Positions 1 through 12,234 of a stretch of 64,000 bases of DNA are shown piece by piece. Position 1 is the stretch's first letter, and each line of letters opens with the position of its first letter. The DNA comes from Sporodiniella umbellata. Lineage: Eukaryota > Mucoromycota > Mucoromycetes > Mucorales > Rhizopodaceae. Below the pieces are notes generated by a model, which was given only the letters and a program-made list of their open reading frames with translations, ran no database searches and had not been told where the DNA came from. The stretch lies in assembly GCA_025677835.1 (NCBI GenBank), contig JAIXMR010000020.1, positions 214,261 through 278,260 of the forward strand, written 5' to 3'. The translations under genes and the position numbers were made by a program.

Positions 1-1444
1 TAGAATTTTAGTTCAACATACATAGGTTTTCTGGATATTTCTGTATTCATCGCTATCGGGATTTTGGCTATGGCAGTGTTGTATTGTTTCATCCTTCTTT
101 TTGATAAACACGACAAGACAATCTCTTTTTTATGTTTTTGGAATCACAAAAAAAACTAGTATACCCCCACACGACCTTGACTTACAAGTAGCTTTAAGAA
201 TGGATTGGTAGTATCTTCAGTGTTCTTTCATCTGTCAGCGCTAATAATGCCCTTGTACTATAACGTAAGCAATTGAGGCTCTCAATAAGTACCATTAAAC
301 TCAAATACAGTACTATTATAATTACTGCCAGTTACTGTAGCATCCTTTTGACTATTGTGAGAAAAAAACGCATACACTCTAAATATGTTTTATAGTTTGG
401 ACATTATCTGAAGTATGTGGCTCTGTGTATTATCATTTGCTCATTTCTTAGATAACGATGTGCTACCTATGTGGGTAAATTTGAACGATGCAAATCAGAA
501 AACAATAAAGGCTTTTCCGTTTTGGATACAAAATATATCAAATTTAATGATTCCAAGTTTTTATGCGTTGCAAAAAGAATATTTTGGTCTTTTTTTTATC
601 TTTTTGTTTTTATAATTGAGTTTCGAAGTTCTATAAATTTATAGCTACTTAAAGCCGACTGTTTAAAAGTCTTTGTAAGCTTTCGATTACCAAAGTTTAT
701 TAATACATAGGTATGACATTCAGATCAATATCCTATTTTAATTTCGGCTTGAGCTATCATTGGTTTCGTAAAAAAAACAATGTGTTCTTTTCCATTATTC
801 AGCTACGGTTTTTTATTCAATACTTGTTGTCGTTGTCGACCCCTTAATCTTCTGTTGTATTGACGCATGATGCTGTATAAATTCCTTGTTGTTTGAAGTA
901 CTATTGTTGTTTCTAGGTAGGCATAAAAAACATCAGTGCCAGATTCAATAGTATTTATAGGGAGATATGATAGGTTTAAGGGTCTTGTTTTCGCATTTTT
1001 CAAGGTTTTTATACGGAGACAGTTGAAATATGCTAACAATGCTTTCTAGTTGGATTATTTTTGCATTAGTTAGCTGAAGGACATGTATTGTCGTTTCTCT
1101 AGGCTATCGTGGATATTTCAAAGCTCTGGTCAAATAGTTTGTATTCGTGTAGCCCTGAGAGTTTAGATAAGCTAAAATGCATCCTTTTGTCCATATTATA
1201 AAAAAATTGGTAAAGGCCAGAAGTTTTTCAGTACATCTAAAAAGCTGAGTAGAGCCTTGACTAGCCTGTGCTTCGATGTATTTTATTTCAACAACTAACC
1301 AAAAAGGAAAAAACTTTGGCCGCAGTCAAAGTGGCAGTACTGCGCCATAACGTATACAATTTTTGTCATTCCATCAATCAGCTCCACTTTAATTTACTAT
1401 AAATTCTGCATTTTTCTCCTCTTATTTTTATTTACAAAAGCATA
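1..1444. other. Gene-free AT-rich flank
   Basis: No supportable gene. Two open stretches, 415-615 (+, hydrophobic end) and 803-1039 (-, 78 residues, basic end with RRLRGRQRQQ), have no recognisable domain and no convincing splice context. The final 100 bases before 1445 are T-rich and serve as the presumed promoter of the GTPBP-like gene. Confidence 0.5.
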
Positions 1445-3495
1445 ATGGCAAGCAATCACCCTCAGGAACACACATCACTATTATTGAATGGCTGCATACA
1501 TGGAAAGCTTCCTCCAGAAATGGACGATGAAGGAAATATAGAATACAAAGTACCTTAAAATTTTCAATTGTAAGATTCGACATGTTAATTTTTTTAAATA
1601 CAAAAGCTCAAGCTAGTAAACTTGTCAGACGAGCGTATAGAACATTTGGTTACCCAAATGAAATGGAGGTACATAAAACATTAATAAGTCTCGGCTCCAA
1701 ATTTGAAAGATGTCACGCTATAAAGGTTGGGCGAAGGAAGCGGTGAAGCTATATATGAAGTTGGAATAGATGACGATGGAACTATCAAAGGTACAGTTAC
1801 TAAGAGATCCACAACAAAGAGGAAGTCAACTAAAACTTATATGTCATTTTTGTGTGTTGTGGATCTTTTTTTTTTAAAAAAAAAAAAAGGTCTTGAGGAA
1901 GAGGAGTTAAACTGTTCAATCAGTAATTTGCGCAAAATGGCCGATATGTTAAGCGCAGATATTGTTTCAACTAAAGAAATACATTTAAACCAGCTAAATC
2001 TGAAGACTGTAGTACTCCCTGGAAACCGCAAGATCGCAGAAGTAGTGATAAAAAAACGACTTGACGACAGTAAAGAGGGCAGACATTTCATTGATCTTCG
2101 AATAGTCCTTGTTGGTGCCCTGGGCGCAGGAAAATCTACCTTACTTGGTCACCTTTGTCATGGAGCAAAAGATAATGGCCGAGGAAAAGCCAGATTAAAT
2201 CTTTTGAGACACCGACATGAACTAGAATCAGGAAGAAGTTCATCTATTTCACACGAGATTATAGGATATGACTTTGAAGGTAGCTTGGTCAACTACGCTT
2301 CTACAAATGTCAGTACGTGGGAACAAATATGTGAGTATAGCCATAAAATTGTTACTTTTTTGGATACTTGTGGATTTCCAAAGTATCTTCGTACTACCAT
2401 GTCTGGTCTGATGGGATATGCCCCAGACTATGCTTGTTTGACGATAGCTGGTAATTCAGGAACTGTGTCTGGAATGACAAAAGAACACCTTTCAATTGCC
2501 GTTATGCTTGAAATACCAATATTTGTAGTGATTACGAAATCCGATATAGCGTCTCAATCACAGCTCACTAGTACATTGTGTTCATTTCTTTCTATACTTA
2601 ATTCGCCATGGATCAATAAGGTCCCAGTAGTAGTAAGAACAGAGAAAGAGCTGAACAGCTGTGCCATAGGGCTTTCTAGAAAAGGCCATGAACTTCCTAT
2701 TTTTATGGTATCGAATGTAACTGGCTCCAATATGAACTTGCTACTGAAGTTTATTCATCGCTTACCACAACCAATTAGAAAGGGGTTTGAAGAATTACTA
2801 GAAGAAAGTTTAGAATTTCAAATAGAAGATGTATATAGCCTTCCAGGTAGATAGGTTTGTTGTGTTTCAATTGCTTTTTTTCTTAAAAAAAAAAAATAGA
2901 AGTTGGTGTTGTTATTGGGGGTGTCCTTGTGCAAGGTAGAATCAATGTGAAAGACAATAGATGCTATTACCTAGGTCCAAGTCACGAGGGAAAATTTATT
3001 GAAGTCAAAGTAAAATCTATTCATCGAAACCGTATACCTGCAAACTATGTTCATTGCGGACAAACGGCTGCTCTTGCGTTGGAAGAAGTCAATCCAAGTG
3101 ATTGGAAGATACATAAAGGAATGGTGCTACTTGAAACTAATAATCCCAATTGTGTCTTCGAATTTGAAGTAGATATTATGGTGTTTTTTCACGAAAACGG
3201 TGTATATACAGGCACTCGTGGTATGGTTCATTCAGGATCAATTCAACAACACGCTCAAGTAGTCTTTATATGCCCTGATACAGTTAAACCTATGACTGAC
3301 GACATATTGGAAAATACTGAGAAGCTGCCGCTCTCAGTTAATAAAGAAGATATAAGGATACCTTCAGGATACAGAGGAAAATGCGTCCTTAAATTCATTC
3401 ATGAACCGTGCTACCTGCGAATAGGCTCTCGTGTGCTGTTTATGGAAGGCTCATCCAAGTGTATAGGAAAGATAACGCGTTTTCTTCATTCTTAA
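1445..3495 (+). CDS. GTPBP1/GTPBP2-like translational GTPase
   Basis: A GTPBP1/2 family protein (EF-Tu/eEF1A-related, linked to mRNA surveillance and ribosome rescue in animals). Five exons fit in phase: 1445-1549, 1607-1668, 1726-1790, 1890-2846 and 2900-3495. The N-terminal family signature is clear (EHLVTQMKWRLGEGSGEAIY), followed by the P-loop GALGAGKST, the family stretch NGRGKARLNLLRHRHELESG, the G4 motif TKSD, and beta-barrel domains ending GSSKCIGKI. The G3 motif reads DTCGFPKY, where the family has D-x-A-G-H-x-K-Y. The catalytic histidine position is therefore phenylalanine and hydrolysis may be impaired. The start at 1445 is the first ATG in the exon carrying the family N-terminus. 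The poly-A tract before the exon at 1890 is intron, not coding. The family call is strong; which of GTPBP1 or GTPBP2 it matches is open. Confidence 0.88.
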
Positions 3496-3612
3496 TCTTT
3501 TATATTATTCTGTGTATATTACAACATATTAAAAACTACTTAATTTATATATATATATATATATATTGTTGTTCTTTTTAATAAAAAAAAAAAAGAGAAA
3601 TTTACAAATCTA

Positions 3613-5726
3613 ATGGAAATATCGCGTCCTAGTAAACTAGTCTGGATTCTTAAATCCAACAAAAAGCAAAAAGAGCCTCTTATACACTATATAATACAGA
3701 AGGACAACAAAGTTATTTTAAAAAGTATACAAAACAAGTAAACGTTTAATATATAAAACCTTAAAAAGATAGCGAAGAGACCAAGTAAGAAAAAAGGCGA
3801 TTCTTAAGTAAATACAGTACGTATCTATACAACACGTTTTAGGCAGGCATGGTTTGTTGACAGAAGTCTTTTTTCGAACACCAAAAACCATTTCGGCGAA
3901 TATGACGGAGTGATTGAGAATTTCTTAAATGGTAAAATTGAAGTATGTTTTTTTAAAAAGTTTTTTTCGCAGAAAAAAAAATTAGGGCACAATGTTGGTC
4001 TACTGTTTTTGACAGTTGGGTAGGAAATCATTCATAATATAGCCCTGCTTACAGCATGCACTAGAAACCAGATATCTTCCCAAATTAGAAGGTATTATGT
4101 GATATGAAGATATGAATACTAACTAAAAATGCTGTAGAAACGAAGACATGGAATATATATTAGCTACTTTGGAGAGAAACCTTGAAAAAAGCTGTGCTAT
4201 AGAATGTGCACACGTAAGCATCACTGACGAGTATTGCTGCAATTTAAAAACAAATGATCGTTACTCTAGTAAACGGTTTATAAAAGATAATATAAAAGGC
4301 ATCCAAATCTAAAGCTGCTTCTTTTTTCTTGTTCACTCTTTCAAAAAAATAGACTCTGAGCTATTAAAAATTGGGATAGATAGTTTGACCTTCAAAGTAA
4401 AAAGAATTAACGAAATTCGGTCATCAGTCAAAAGAGGAGTCAGTGAGCCTTTTGTTTTAAGAATTAAAATGATTTCCAATTTTGGGACCTGTCAAAATCA
4501 TTTTACAATCATTGACTTGAAACATCCACGTTTTTCTCGTATCACTCCAGTAATCGAAAACTCACCAAATATCTACTACTCTTTCATCAAGCTTCGTAAT
4601 ACATTGTTTTGATTTGTATAGATACAAAATACCTCTGTTACTTATTTTGGGATTTAATATATTATAGAAGATTCTGTCAATATTGTTACGCAACCCGAAT
4701 TCAGAGGACACCTACCTACTGAAGAGTATGTTCTGACTGATTTTATGGCAGATTTTTTTTGTGGGCTAGTAAAGTTTAATGTAATTGCTTTAATTAATGT
4801 AAGTTGGATTGATGCGAATTTAATATGAAATAAGTTTAAAATAACTAATAATAGGAATCTCCAAAATTTCACTTGGAAGAAACAAAACTGTGCATGAACT
4901 TTTTAGATAAGCTTAGTGCCATTAGATGTGTAACAACATCAAAGTTATCCAAAACCGTTATCAAAACTAATGTGAGTTACCGTTCTGCAGCTCTTTAATA
5001 TAAATTTTTATTTGATATCAGCCGAAATCTACCAAGGAATTTTGCTTAGTGAAAGCGGTAGGCTTTACATAAAATAAAGGGTATAATTCAAATAATATAT
5101 GGTGTTATTTTAGTATAAACAGGCAGTAACAGCTCGTACAAATTACTTGGAAAAGCTTGATAGTTTATCATACTTTAGAGTCGAAAGAGAAGTACGAAGA
5201 CTGAAATACCAGCTCGGTAGCTGCATTTCCTCTTGTTTATGTGTTAAACTAAAAATATATAGCAAATACCACTCTAAAGTATGAATACGAGCTTGAAAAC
5301 AGAAGACACTGGGTTTGTGTACTTTTATTTGAAGTAAAATTGTTTGCTCATTTTTTAAGGAGTCGGAGAGTGCAGAGACTCAGCGAATTTGCTATCGTAA
5401 TAACATAAGTACTGGCCATAGGAACGAGGAGTTAAGCCTTGATATTGTATAACAAAATATAAACGCACAAATTTTCAGCATACTAACCGTCTAAAACAGG
5501 AGAGTTTGAAAAAAACCCATGAAAACGAAGTAAATCTGTTGAATGAAACAATAAGCTCTCTCCAGAAAGAAGTGGCTACAAAAGAAGTATATTTTTTCTT
5601 GGTTTTTCTTCTTAAAAAATAACGTACATTTAGCTCTATTTAAACCAAGAAATTGCTATAATGCGGCTAGAAAGAAAATCATATAGGTCAACGGTTTACG
5701 ATTTAGCTACAAACTTTAATCAATGA
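3613..5726 (+). CDS. Divergent kinesin-like protein, motor motifs lost
   Basis: A chain of short open exons follows the order of a kinesin head and neck. It has a strand like FxFDxVF (WFVDRSLF), the helix before the P-loop (YDGVIENFLNGKIE), then GHNVGLLFLTVG where GYNxTVFAYGQTGxGKT is expected. Next come the EIYNE-like region, a switch II region IIDLKHPRFSR (canonical DLAGSER), a segment like SKLTxLLxDSLGG (KILSILLRNPNS), and one like ExTLxxLxYAxRA. Several coiled-coil exons end in QKEVATKE and a final exon with stop at 5724-5726. Most junctions keep phase (for example 4019|4138 and all from about 4975 on); two around 4590-4860 do not, and one donor may be GC. No P-loop, SSRSH or DLAGSE remains, so ATP-driven movement is not expected. 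It is either a non-motor kinesin relative or a decaying gene. About 5-6 short AT-rich introns. Confidence 0.5.
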
Positions 5727-5838
5727 AGCTTTTGGTAATTAGCAAGTAACTTTAATTTTTGAAAAGGCTTTTTCTTTGTATATATATATATATGTATATC
5801 GAAAGTGTATTCGTTTACGTATATACAGAAGCAAATTT

Positions 5839-8077
5839 TCACAAAACATGAGAAACTTCTTCAAAAAGCGTTTTTACAGTGCCTGGGAGTTCTCTCTCTA
5901 CAGATATTAATGATTTTTGAAGCATTTCCATAGCCGCCAGGCTTTTATGATTCTTGCAGTTTTGTTGCAGCTAAAAAGATACTCAGATTACTAAAAAAAA
6001 AAAAAAAAAAATACACACACACAAAGGCTTACCTTTTCAATCACTGGCAAAATTGAATCTAAGAGCAACGTACTTTCACTACTCATTTTTACAGAGCCAA
6101 CTGTGCTGACACTTCTTGAAGAAGGTGACTTGCTAGGTATTTGAGGTAGAGGGCTCGAGCTAGTAGAGCGTTGGATCATACTTGAGCGTTTTGTTGATCT
6201 TGCATATGCACCTAGCTCTGCAGCTCTGACTGTACTTTGGTTTGTGTCTTCATACTCACTTGTACTATGTCGGATATTCATGTTTTGGATCTTAGACTAT
6301 AACAATAAAAGAAAAAGCTTATAAGTGGTTTGTTCAATGTTGCTTAGTCTCAGCTATACTTACCGTCACATCATTCACTCTAGGTGAGGGTATCGGTGTT
6401 GAAGGAAGCTGTGTATTGATATGATTTTTACTAGCAGCTCTCGGTAGCTGTTGCATAGAAGGCGATGATATATTGTTTGTACTATTAAAAGAGTATTGAC
6501 TGGTACTCTTTGGTAGAGGTGGGATCGGATGTTTTGCTTGCGGGTTTGCTGTAGGTTTGACTGTTCCAAAATCCCAGCTATCCTCATCATCAACCTCGTT
6601 CCTGTTTGTTATACGTATGTCAATAGCCTTTTTTAGAATATATGTACATTCTGTATGTAACGACTTACAAGCTTTCTTCTTCCGAAGAGTCATTATCGCG
6701 CCCGTTTATATTGATCCAGCGTTCGTGACCTTCAATCAACTCTGTAAGATAAGCAACCTTCTTACTGCTCTTGATAAACTTGTGCTTCAAAAGCTCCTTC
6801 GCTGTTGGCCGCTAAGAATATATGTGTTAAGAACAAAAACAGCAAGAGGCCTATATTTACATTGGCAGGACTAGACTGCAAGCATAAACTGACAAAATCA
6901 CGGAAAGCTTTACTGTGAGGAGGGCCTAGCTGCGGGGGATCATTTTTTGGGATATGAAAGAGCACTTTCATTGGGTGCATTTTAGCATAAGGTGGTTCGC
7001 CATTTGCAAGCTCAATTGCTGTGATCCCAAGAGACCATATATCTGCTTTAAAATCATAACCTGACTGTTTAATAACTTCAGGAGCCATCCAGAACTAAAT
7101 GAAAAGTGGTGAGTCTTTAAATAAACTTTGAACTATAGCAAACTTACTGGCGTTCCTACAAATGTGTTTTTTTTTGTCAATGTTGCTGTAATCTACAAGG
7201 GGTTGTGTTTTTAAATTGCCATATTTGTTAATTTAAACATTTTTGTCTTACCTGCCCCGACACACCAAAATCAGCAAGCTTGACCTCGCCCGTTGAACTC
7301 AGTAGGATATTAGCCGCTTCGAGAAAGTAAATACATAGTTATAAATTTAAAAGGTATTCCGGCTCTGTACCTTTTATGTCTCTATGTAGTTTCCCTTCAT
7401 TATGAAGATAGTCTAGTCCTTTTAATAGCTCTTTTAAAATGATTGCGATATACTCCTCACGTATTGTCCCCATTTTCATCTAAATTCATTTAAAAAAGTA
7501 CTGGTTAGTATATACCAACTGTCTATATAAAATTAGGCATACCAAGTCACTGCAGGATCCTCCAGAGCAGTACTCTATGATTATCCATAGACCGGTGCCT
7601 TTCAAGTACGATCCGTGGTACCTAAAAAAAAAAAGGAGATGTGTTTTAAGCAAAGAATAAGGAGTAGTTTTTTTTTCAAGCTGAAAATCACAAAGCACTT
7701 TACTTTGTCACAAAAGGTGAGTCTAATTGAGATAGGATTGCAATCTCCTGTTGAATGTCATCAATTTCGTCTTCTGCACTTTCCAGGTCAATAACTTTGA
7801 TGGCCACTGGTCTATTCGTTCTTCTATCGATTCTACAGCACAGATAAGTTATCAATTTTCGACACGATCTATATCTTACCCTTTGAAGACTTCACCGAAA
7901 GACCCTTTACCTAGGATCACATTGTGAGTCGTTCTTTTTTTTTAAGAAAAAAGCCAAAAAATTCAATACCTATTCGCTCTTGCTTTATATAAAAAAGCTC
8001 TGGATCTGAAGAAGCATGACTCTAAAAATAAATGTTATTGCATGTCCTATCTCAGAAAACTCCCTCTTGACTACCAT
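5839..8077 (-). CDS. STE20-type kinase of the GCK-III (MST3/4, Sps1, Kic1) group
   Basis: A Ser/Thr kinase of germinal-centre kinase group III, which in fungi acts in polarity, septation and the RAM/SIN networks. Read on the minus strand: N-terminus [20 protein letters not shown] with glycine loop [12 protein letters not shown] lysine, HRDIK catalytic loop, DFGVSG, activation segment NTFVGTPFWMAPEV, then [20 protein letters not shown] and the subdomain [15 protein letters not shown]. The non-catalytic tail is Ser/Pro-rich (6.0-6.7 kb) and ends in a short helical segment (stop at 5839-5841). At least eight short introns. The start is inferred: ATG at 8077-8075, immediately followed by a 53-nt intron (GTAGTC...TTTTTAG), gives M-SHASSDPE in phase. 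All catalytic residues are visible, so it should be active. The tandem PDH kinase gene lies upstream. Confidence 0.9.
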
Positions 8078-8384
8078 CCTATTAGACTTTTCTTTTTCAG
8101 ATTTTTTCTTATTCTTGGTTGCTATCAGAACCAAAAAAAAACAAAAAGCAAAAATAAAGAAAAAAAAACAAAAAGACAAACGGAAAGAAGAACAGAAGGA
8201 AGGAGAAAATTTCGTTTCCTTCAACTAAATATGGAAAATAGGTAAACATAGTATGTGTAACACGAACCATATATGCTTGCCTAAAACAGCTTTCCAAATT
8301 GGGACAAGGTCTCCTTTGCCTCATTTTTTTTCACAGATAACCGGCCGATACGTTTTTAATTATTGTATTTCATTATTATTCTTT

Positions 8385-10054
8385 TTACATCAAAGGCTCA
8401 TCACTATTAGACAGTCTATTTAAATGTAAATAGACGTCTGTTCCGTACCTATCTTAGGGCATTACTAACTCGCATGTTTTTGGTTTGAGTCCTTACCCCT
8501 CCATTGAAATCAGCTTGATGTCTCCGCCAAAATATCGGGCATACTTGCATACATTTTAATATATATGTAGAAACAAAACAAACGCAAAATAGCACTTACA
8601 AGCCTCGAAATGGGTAATCCATAGCCAAATCCAGCCATGGGAGCTTTGAATTCGCACTGGTTAAAACCAGGCTCTAAGCTTTGAGTTTGGGCTGTAGTGT
8701 ACTGAAAAACATGAAGAGATTGTCCGAGTTTTTATTATTCAAGGAGAGAAAACGTATACTTACCATATATGTCCAAACAAGAGGAATCCCTGAGCGAGGT
8801 ATTCCCCCACCTTCATCAGAAATTTTGATTGTGATGTCTTCTTTTCCATGGGCAATAACCAACTTCACTGGCGGATATTCTTTGCCATAGTCGGGGCCAT
8901 ATCTTTCTACCACCGCTCGAAGAGAGTTCTTCAAGAGCTCAAACAACATATGACTAAGATGGGAGGGCACATACATAAATTCAATATCTTCAGGACAAAA
9001 CATACTAACTTCAGGAGGTTTGAATAGGCCGTAGTAGTCTTCACAAATAAATCTAGCATTATCTATCGCGTCTTGCGAGACTTCACGTATATTTGTCTTA
9101 GTACAGATGACACCAACATAGTTAGCGGCTGTTGGCCCTCGGTAAAGTATAACATGTTGAGCTTTTTTAAAGCAAAAGTTAAACAAAAAGAAAGACAAAG
9201 TTTTTTAGAGTTTTTTTTTTTTTTAACGGTATACCTATAAGCATTCTTATACCAATGCGTGACATATAAAAACGGTCTAAAAATCGTTGAACTTCAGTAT
9301 CAATCAAAGACGATTTTAGGTACTCTTTGTACTCTAATACTCCTTGAGCTACTGTGGTTACTACAGGATCATGCCGTCTTTTGATTTTTTCGATTGATTT
9401 TACTAAACGTTCAGTATAATCAATTATTTCTGGTGAACATTCAACATCGTCCATACTAGTATAATATCTTCCATCCTGGTTAAAATTCCAGTATTTTATG
9501 ATTTCTTTTACCTGTGCCTATTTGTAGCCAAGCGACCAATATTGGAATGAACCAATTCGTCTAAGGATAGGTTTGGAACGCTCATAGGTATTTCCTTCTT
9601 GTTTGAAATCATCTGCTCTTTCATTGTATCAGATACATGAGGCATTTGAAATTCAGTAAGATCTTGAAAAGACTGAGCATACCAGTCTTTAACTTTGATA
9701 ATTGATGGCATTTTGCTCAAATTATTTGGAAGCTCCTCCAGTTCCTTTACCCTGTGCGCTAAACGAATAGGCAATTCCTCTAAAATTTTTCAATAAATTT
9801 TGTGTTTATTTTGGCTAAACTCGTCTTACCATGCAAAAACTGACTTGCTCTGAATAGAGTTGCTTTAGATGGCCTTTGACCTTTTGTTTAAAAGAAATGT
9901 TTTAGATTACTGTATACTCTTTTTTTTTTCTCTCTTTCGTTTATATATATCTATATATACCAAACATCACCATTTGACGCAAAGATATGCTTGTTTGAGG
10001 AAATTTAGCAAAATACTTTATTTTGTCATACAATTGAGGCGAAAGTTGAAACAT
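8385..10054 (-). CDS. Mitochondrial pyruvate dehydrogenase kinase (PDK/BCKDK family)
   Basis: This protein kinase inactivates the pyruvate (or branched-chain 2-oxoacid) dehydrogenase complex by phosphorylating E1 in the mitochondrial matrix. Exon 1 (10054-9961) starts MFQLSPQLYDKI and splices in phase into GQRPSKATLFRASQFLHEEL, then PIRLAHRVKELEELP. The four-helix domain is followed by a GHKL ATPase domain: N box ELLKNSLRA, G1 box DEGGGIPRSG, G2 box GFGYGLPISR. The C-terminus is GTDVYLHLNRLSNSDEPLM. About six introns; length is normal for the family. The short N-terminus has no strong presequence. All ATP-lid motifs are intact. The PDK versus BCKDK substrate cannot be decided here, though the N-terminal pattern is closer to PDK. 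Confidence 0.92.
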
Positions 10055-10149
10055 TTTTTTTTTGCATGAAAGAAAGTAAAATAAAAAGAGAAAGATGCCA
10101 GCAAAAATGTAGTTTTTTTACTGGCTCTTTTTTTTTTTTTACCCCGCAT

Positions 10150-12130
10150 TTATTTTGGCTGTGATATGTTCAACAAAGCAAAATGACGAATCAATAAGTT
10201 AAAAAGCGATCCAAAGAACAGAGCAATAACAGTACAAGTAAGTGTAATTACGTTGTAAGGCATGCTAAAATCGGGAGTAGGCAGTACTACCAACAACGTG
10301 TCTGTATATATTCTCCTAGTGTTTAGTTAGTAAAATTGAAAAGGGCCATATAGAGTAATCTAATTGTCTAAACCAAACTACTGTCTTGTTTTGTTCAGCA
10401 AAAGCTATACTTACATTTGGCTTTCCATATTTTTGACTGTGAATACAGCAGAACTACAAAACCAAATGTTAATATGCAATTACAGGCACGTTAATAGAGC
10501 TTTACCCAATATCAAACCCTCTATTAGCATCGGGTCTATGTTCAGTATATTTTAGGAAAACCTTGTCAAAATCAAGAGATAGAGTAACAATAGAATCAGG
10601 AGGCAATAACAGTTCGCACTCAATGGTACTAGGTCTTCCTCTATCAATTGCAGACTGATAGTACATCTTCTGAATAACATCTTGACCGTTTTTCTTGTTT
10701 CCAATAACATGGGTTTTAAGAGTATGCATATAAAGTTTGAGATACCAAGGAATAGAATCATAGTAGATGACTGGCATTGGTTCAGTCTTATGTCGGTTGT
10801 GAATGGTTATTTTCAGTCCCCCTCTCTCTTGCCCATATCCTGTTAGATATCTTTGTGCGTAAACGATGGGTCTCTTGGGTTCAAGTGCTTCAAGCCTAAG
10901 TTAGAAAACCAAGAGCAACAATTTTAGAAATGGATACTTACGATATTCAAACGATTCTTCTACATGCCATGTCATACTAGTATCAAGCGCTTCGTTGGAT
11001 AGATCATAAACAAGTGTATTGTTTTCTGATCTTGAGTTTGTTGGCTTTAATTCAAACTGATCGCCAACATTCTCTAAATCAACAATGACTTTACTTTCTT
11101 TGGCTAACGGACATGCCTTTTTTAGCTGACGGTCAAATACAGTAGAGAGAGACCAATCCCTACGGCTTGTTTCTCTAACAGGATCCATGACAGAAGTGAT
11201 TGTTTGGGTCAACTCTAATTCACGATCCTTGCATTGCTCATCCTACAGTAAATTTAGCTTTAAACCCTTGCTAACTATATGTAAATAATACTTTACTAGA
11301 CAAATCGATTTTACATGAACGGCCATAGTATGGAAATGTGAGTTATATATTTTATGAGGGTTGAGCAAAACAGATATTCCAGACTATACAAAATTTGTTT
11401 AGTTATCCTTGTATATCTTATCAATCAACTGACTTTTGATTTGCATGGTAAAAGCTTAATCCAAGGCGTCAAGTTTTCTGTACACACATTTTCGTGAGGT
11501 AAAGAGCCATATCTAAGCTGTTCGCTAGACTTGTGCTGTTCAGATTGAAAACTGAGCCTTGGCTCTGTAGTGATCGTGTCATCTATGAAGTTTAATGACG
11601 CACAAAACAAGCCTGAAAGAGTATTGGTCAGCGTTTTCCAAGAAGCGTCTACACTGGGATACGTTAGTTTTCTTTTTTCTTTCTCCTTGTTTCTATATAT
11701 ATGTTTGTGTGAAAAATTAGGTTACTCTCTAAAGTCTTTAATCCAGGCCCAAAGCTCAACGCCTGTTCCAGAAGATAAGGTGAGCGGATATCCCCATTCT
11801 TCATAATTCCACCGTCCTTGAGTGAATGAAAGGTGCATCTCGCTTACAGAATGAGAGTCAAGTATCTGTCCAATGGCTTTTGGGTAAAGCCCATAGTCGA
11901 CTACTAAAACTAAATGTCAGCTTTTTTTTCTCTACGTGTAATGCCTAAAAAATCGTTTTACACGGCGCAGATTTGGTTCTGGCTACTTTAGTTTTGAACT
12001 CGAAATGGGCCAACAGTTTGCCATCAGATAAATGGTTTATTTTAAGATTCTCTTTGTACTCTTCGTTATTCGATAGTTGAGCTTGAGCAATGCCAAGACA
12101 AAGCAAAAGCAAAGTAGTCGGTATTCGCAT
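10150..12130 (-). CDS. GPI16: GPI transamidase subunit PIG-T/Gpi16
   Basis: A subunit of the ER GPI-anchor transamidase, which attaches GPI to proteins destined for the surface and cell wall. The start at 12130 gives a signal peptide ([17 protein letters not shown]). After the first intron the family motif [11 protein letters not shown] and the stretch [18 protein letters not shown] follow, then GVELWAWI, the Cys-containing middle region, and [11 protein letters not shown] near 10850. The C-terminal part has the juxtamembrane [20 protein letters not shown], a single membrane helix ([18 protein letters not shown]) and a short tail, the topology expected of PIG-T. Stop at 10150-10152. About six introns. 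It is transcribed divergently from the RabGAP gene across 104 bp. Confidence 0.93.
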
Positions 12131-12234
12131 TGGGTATTGCCACGTTTAGAGTTCAATTACTGAAAAAAAAAAGGGGGGCGGGCGGAAAGAAAGTGTGCTT
12201 TATTTTCTTTCATTTACCCCTTTTTTTAATTGAC
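12131..12234. promoter_or_regulatory. Shared divergent promoter of PIG-T and RabGAP genes
   Basis: Only 104 bp separate the two start codons (12130 on minus, 12235 on plus). The interval has poly-A followed by a G-rich stretch and a long T/C tract. Both genes serve the early secretory pathway, so common control is plausible but not shown. Confidence 0.45.

Noticed and set aside
1791..1889. Open reading through KRSTTKRKSTKTY... in the GTPBP-like gene
   Set aside because: It is an intron with GT donor, poly-A and AG acceptor; removing it restores the family sequence IKGLEEEELN in phase.
4021..4023. TAG stop in the P-loop region of the kinesin-like gene as proof of a pseudogene
   Set aside because: A GTAGGA donor at 4020 and an acceptor at about 4137 splice it out in phase, so the stop alone is not evidence of decay.
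8010..8324. Overlapping K/Q-rich and F-rich ORFs upstream of the kinase
   Set aside because: They are translations of A-rich/T-rich intergenic sequence between kinase and PDK genes.
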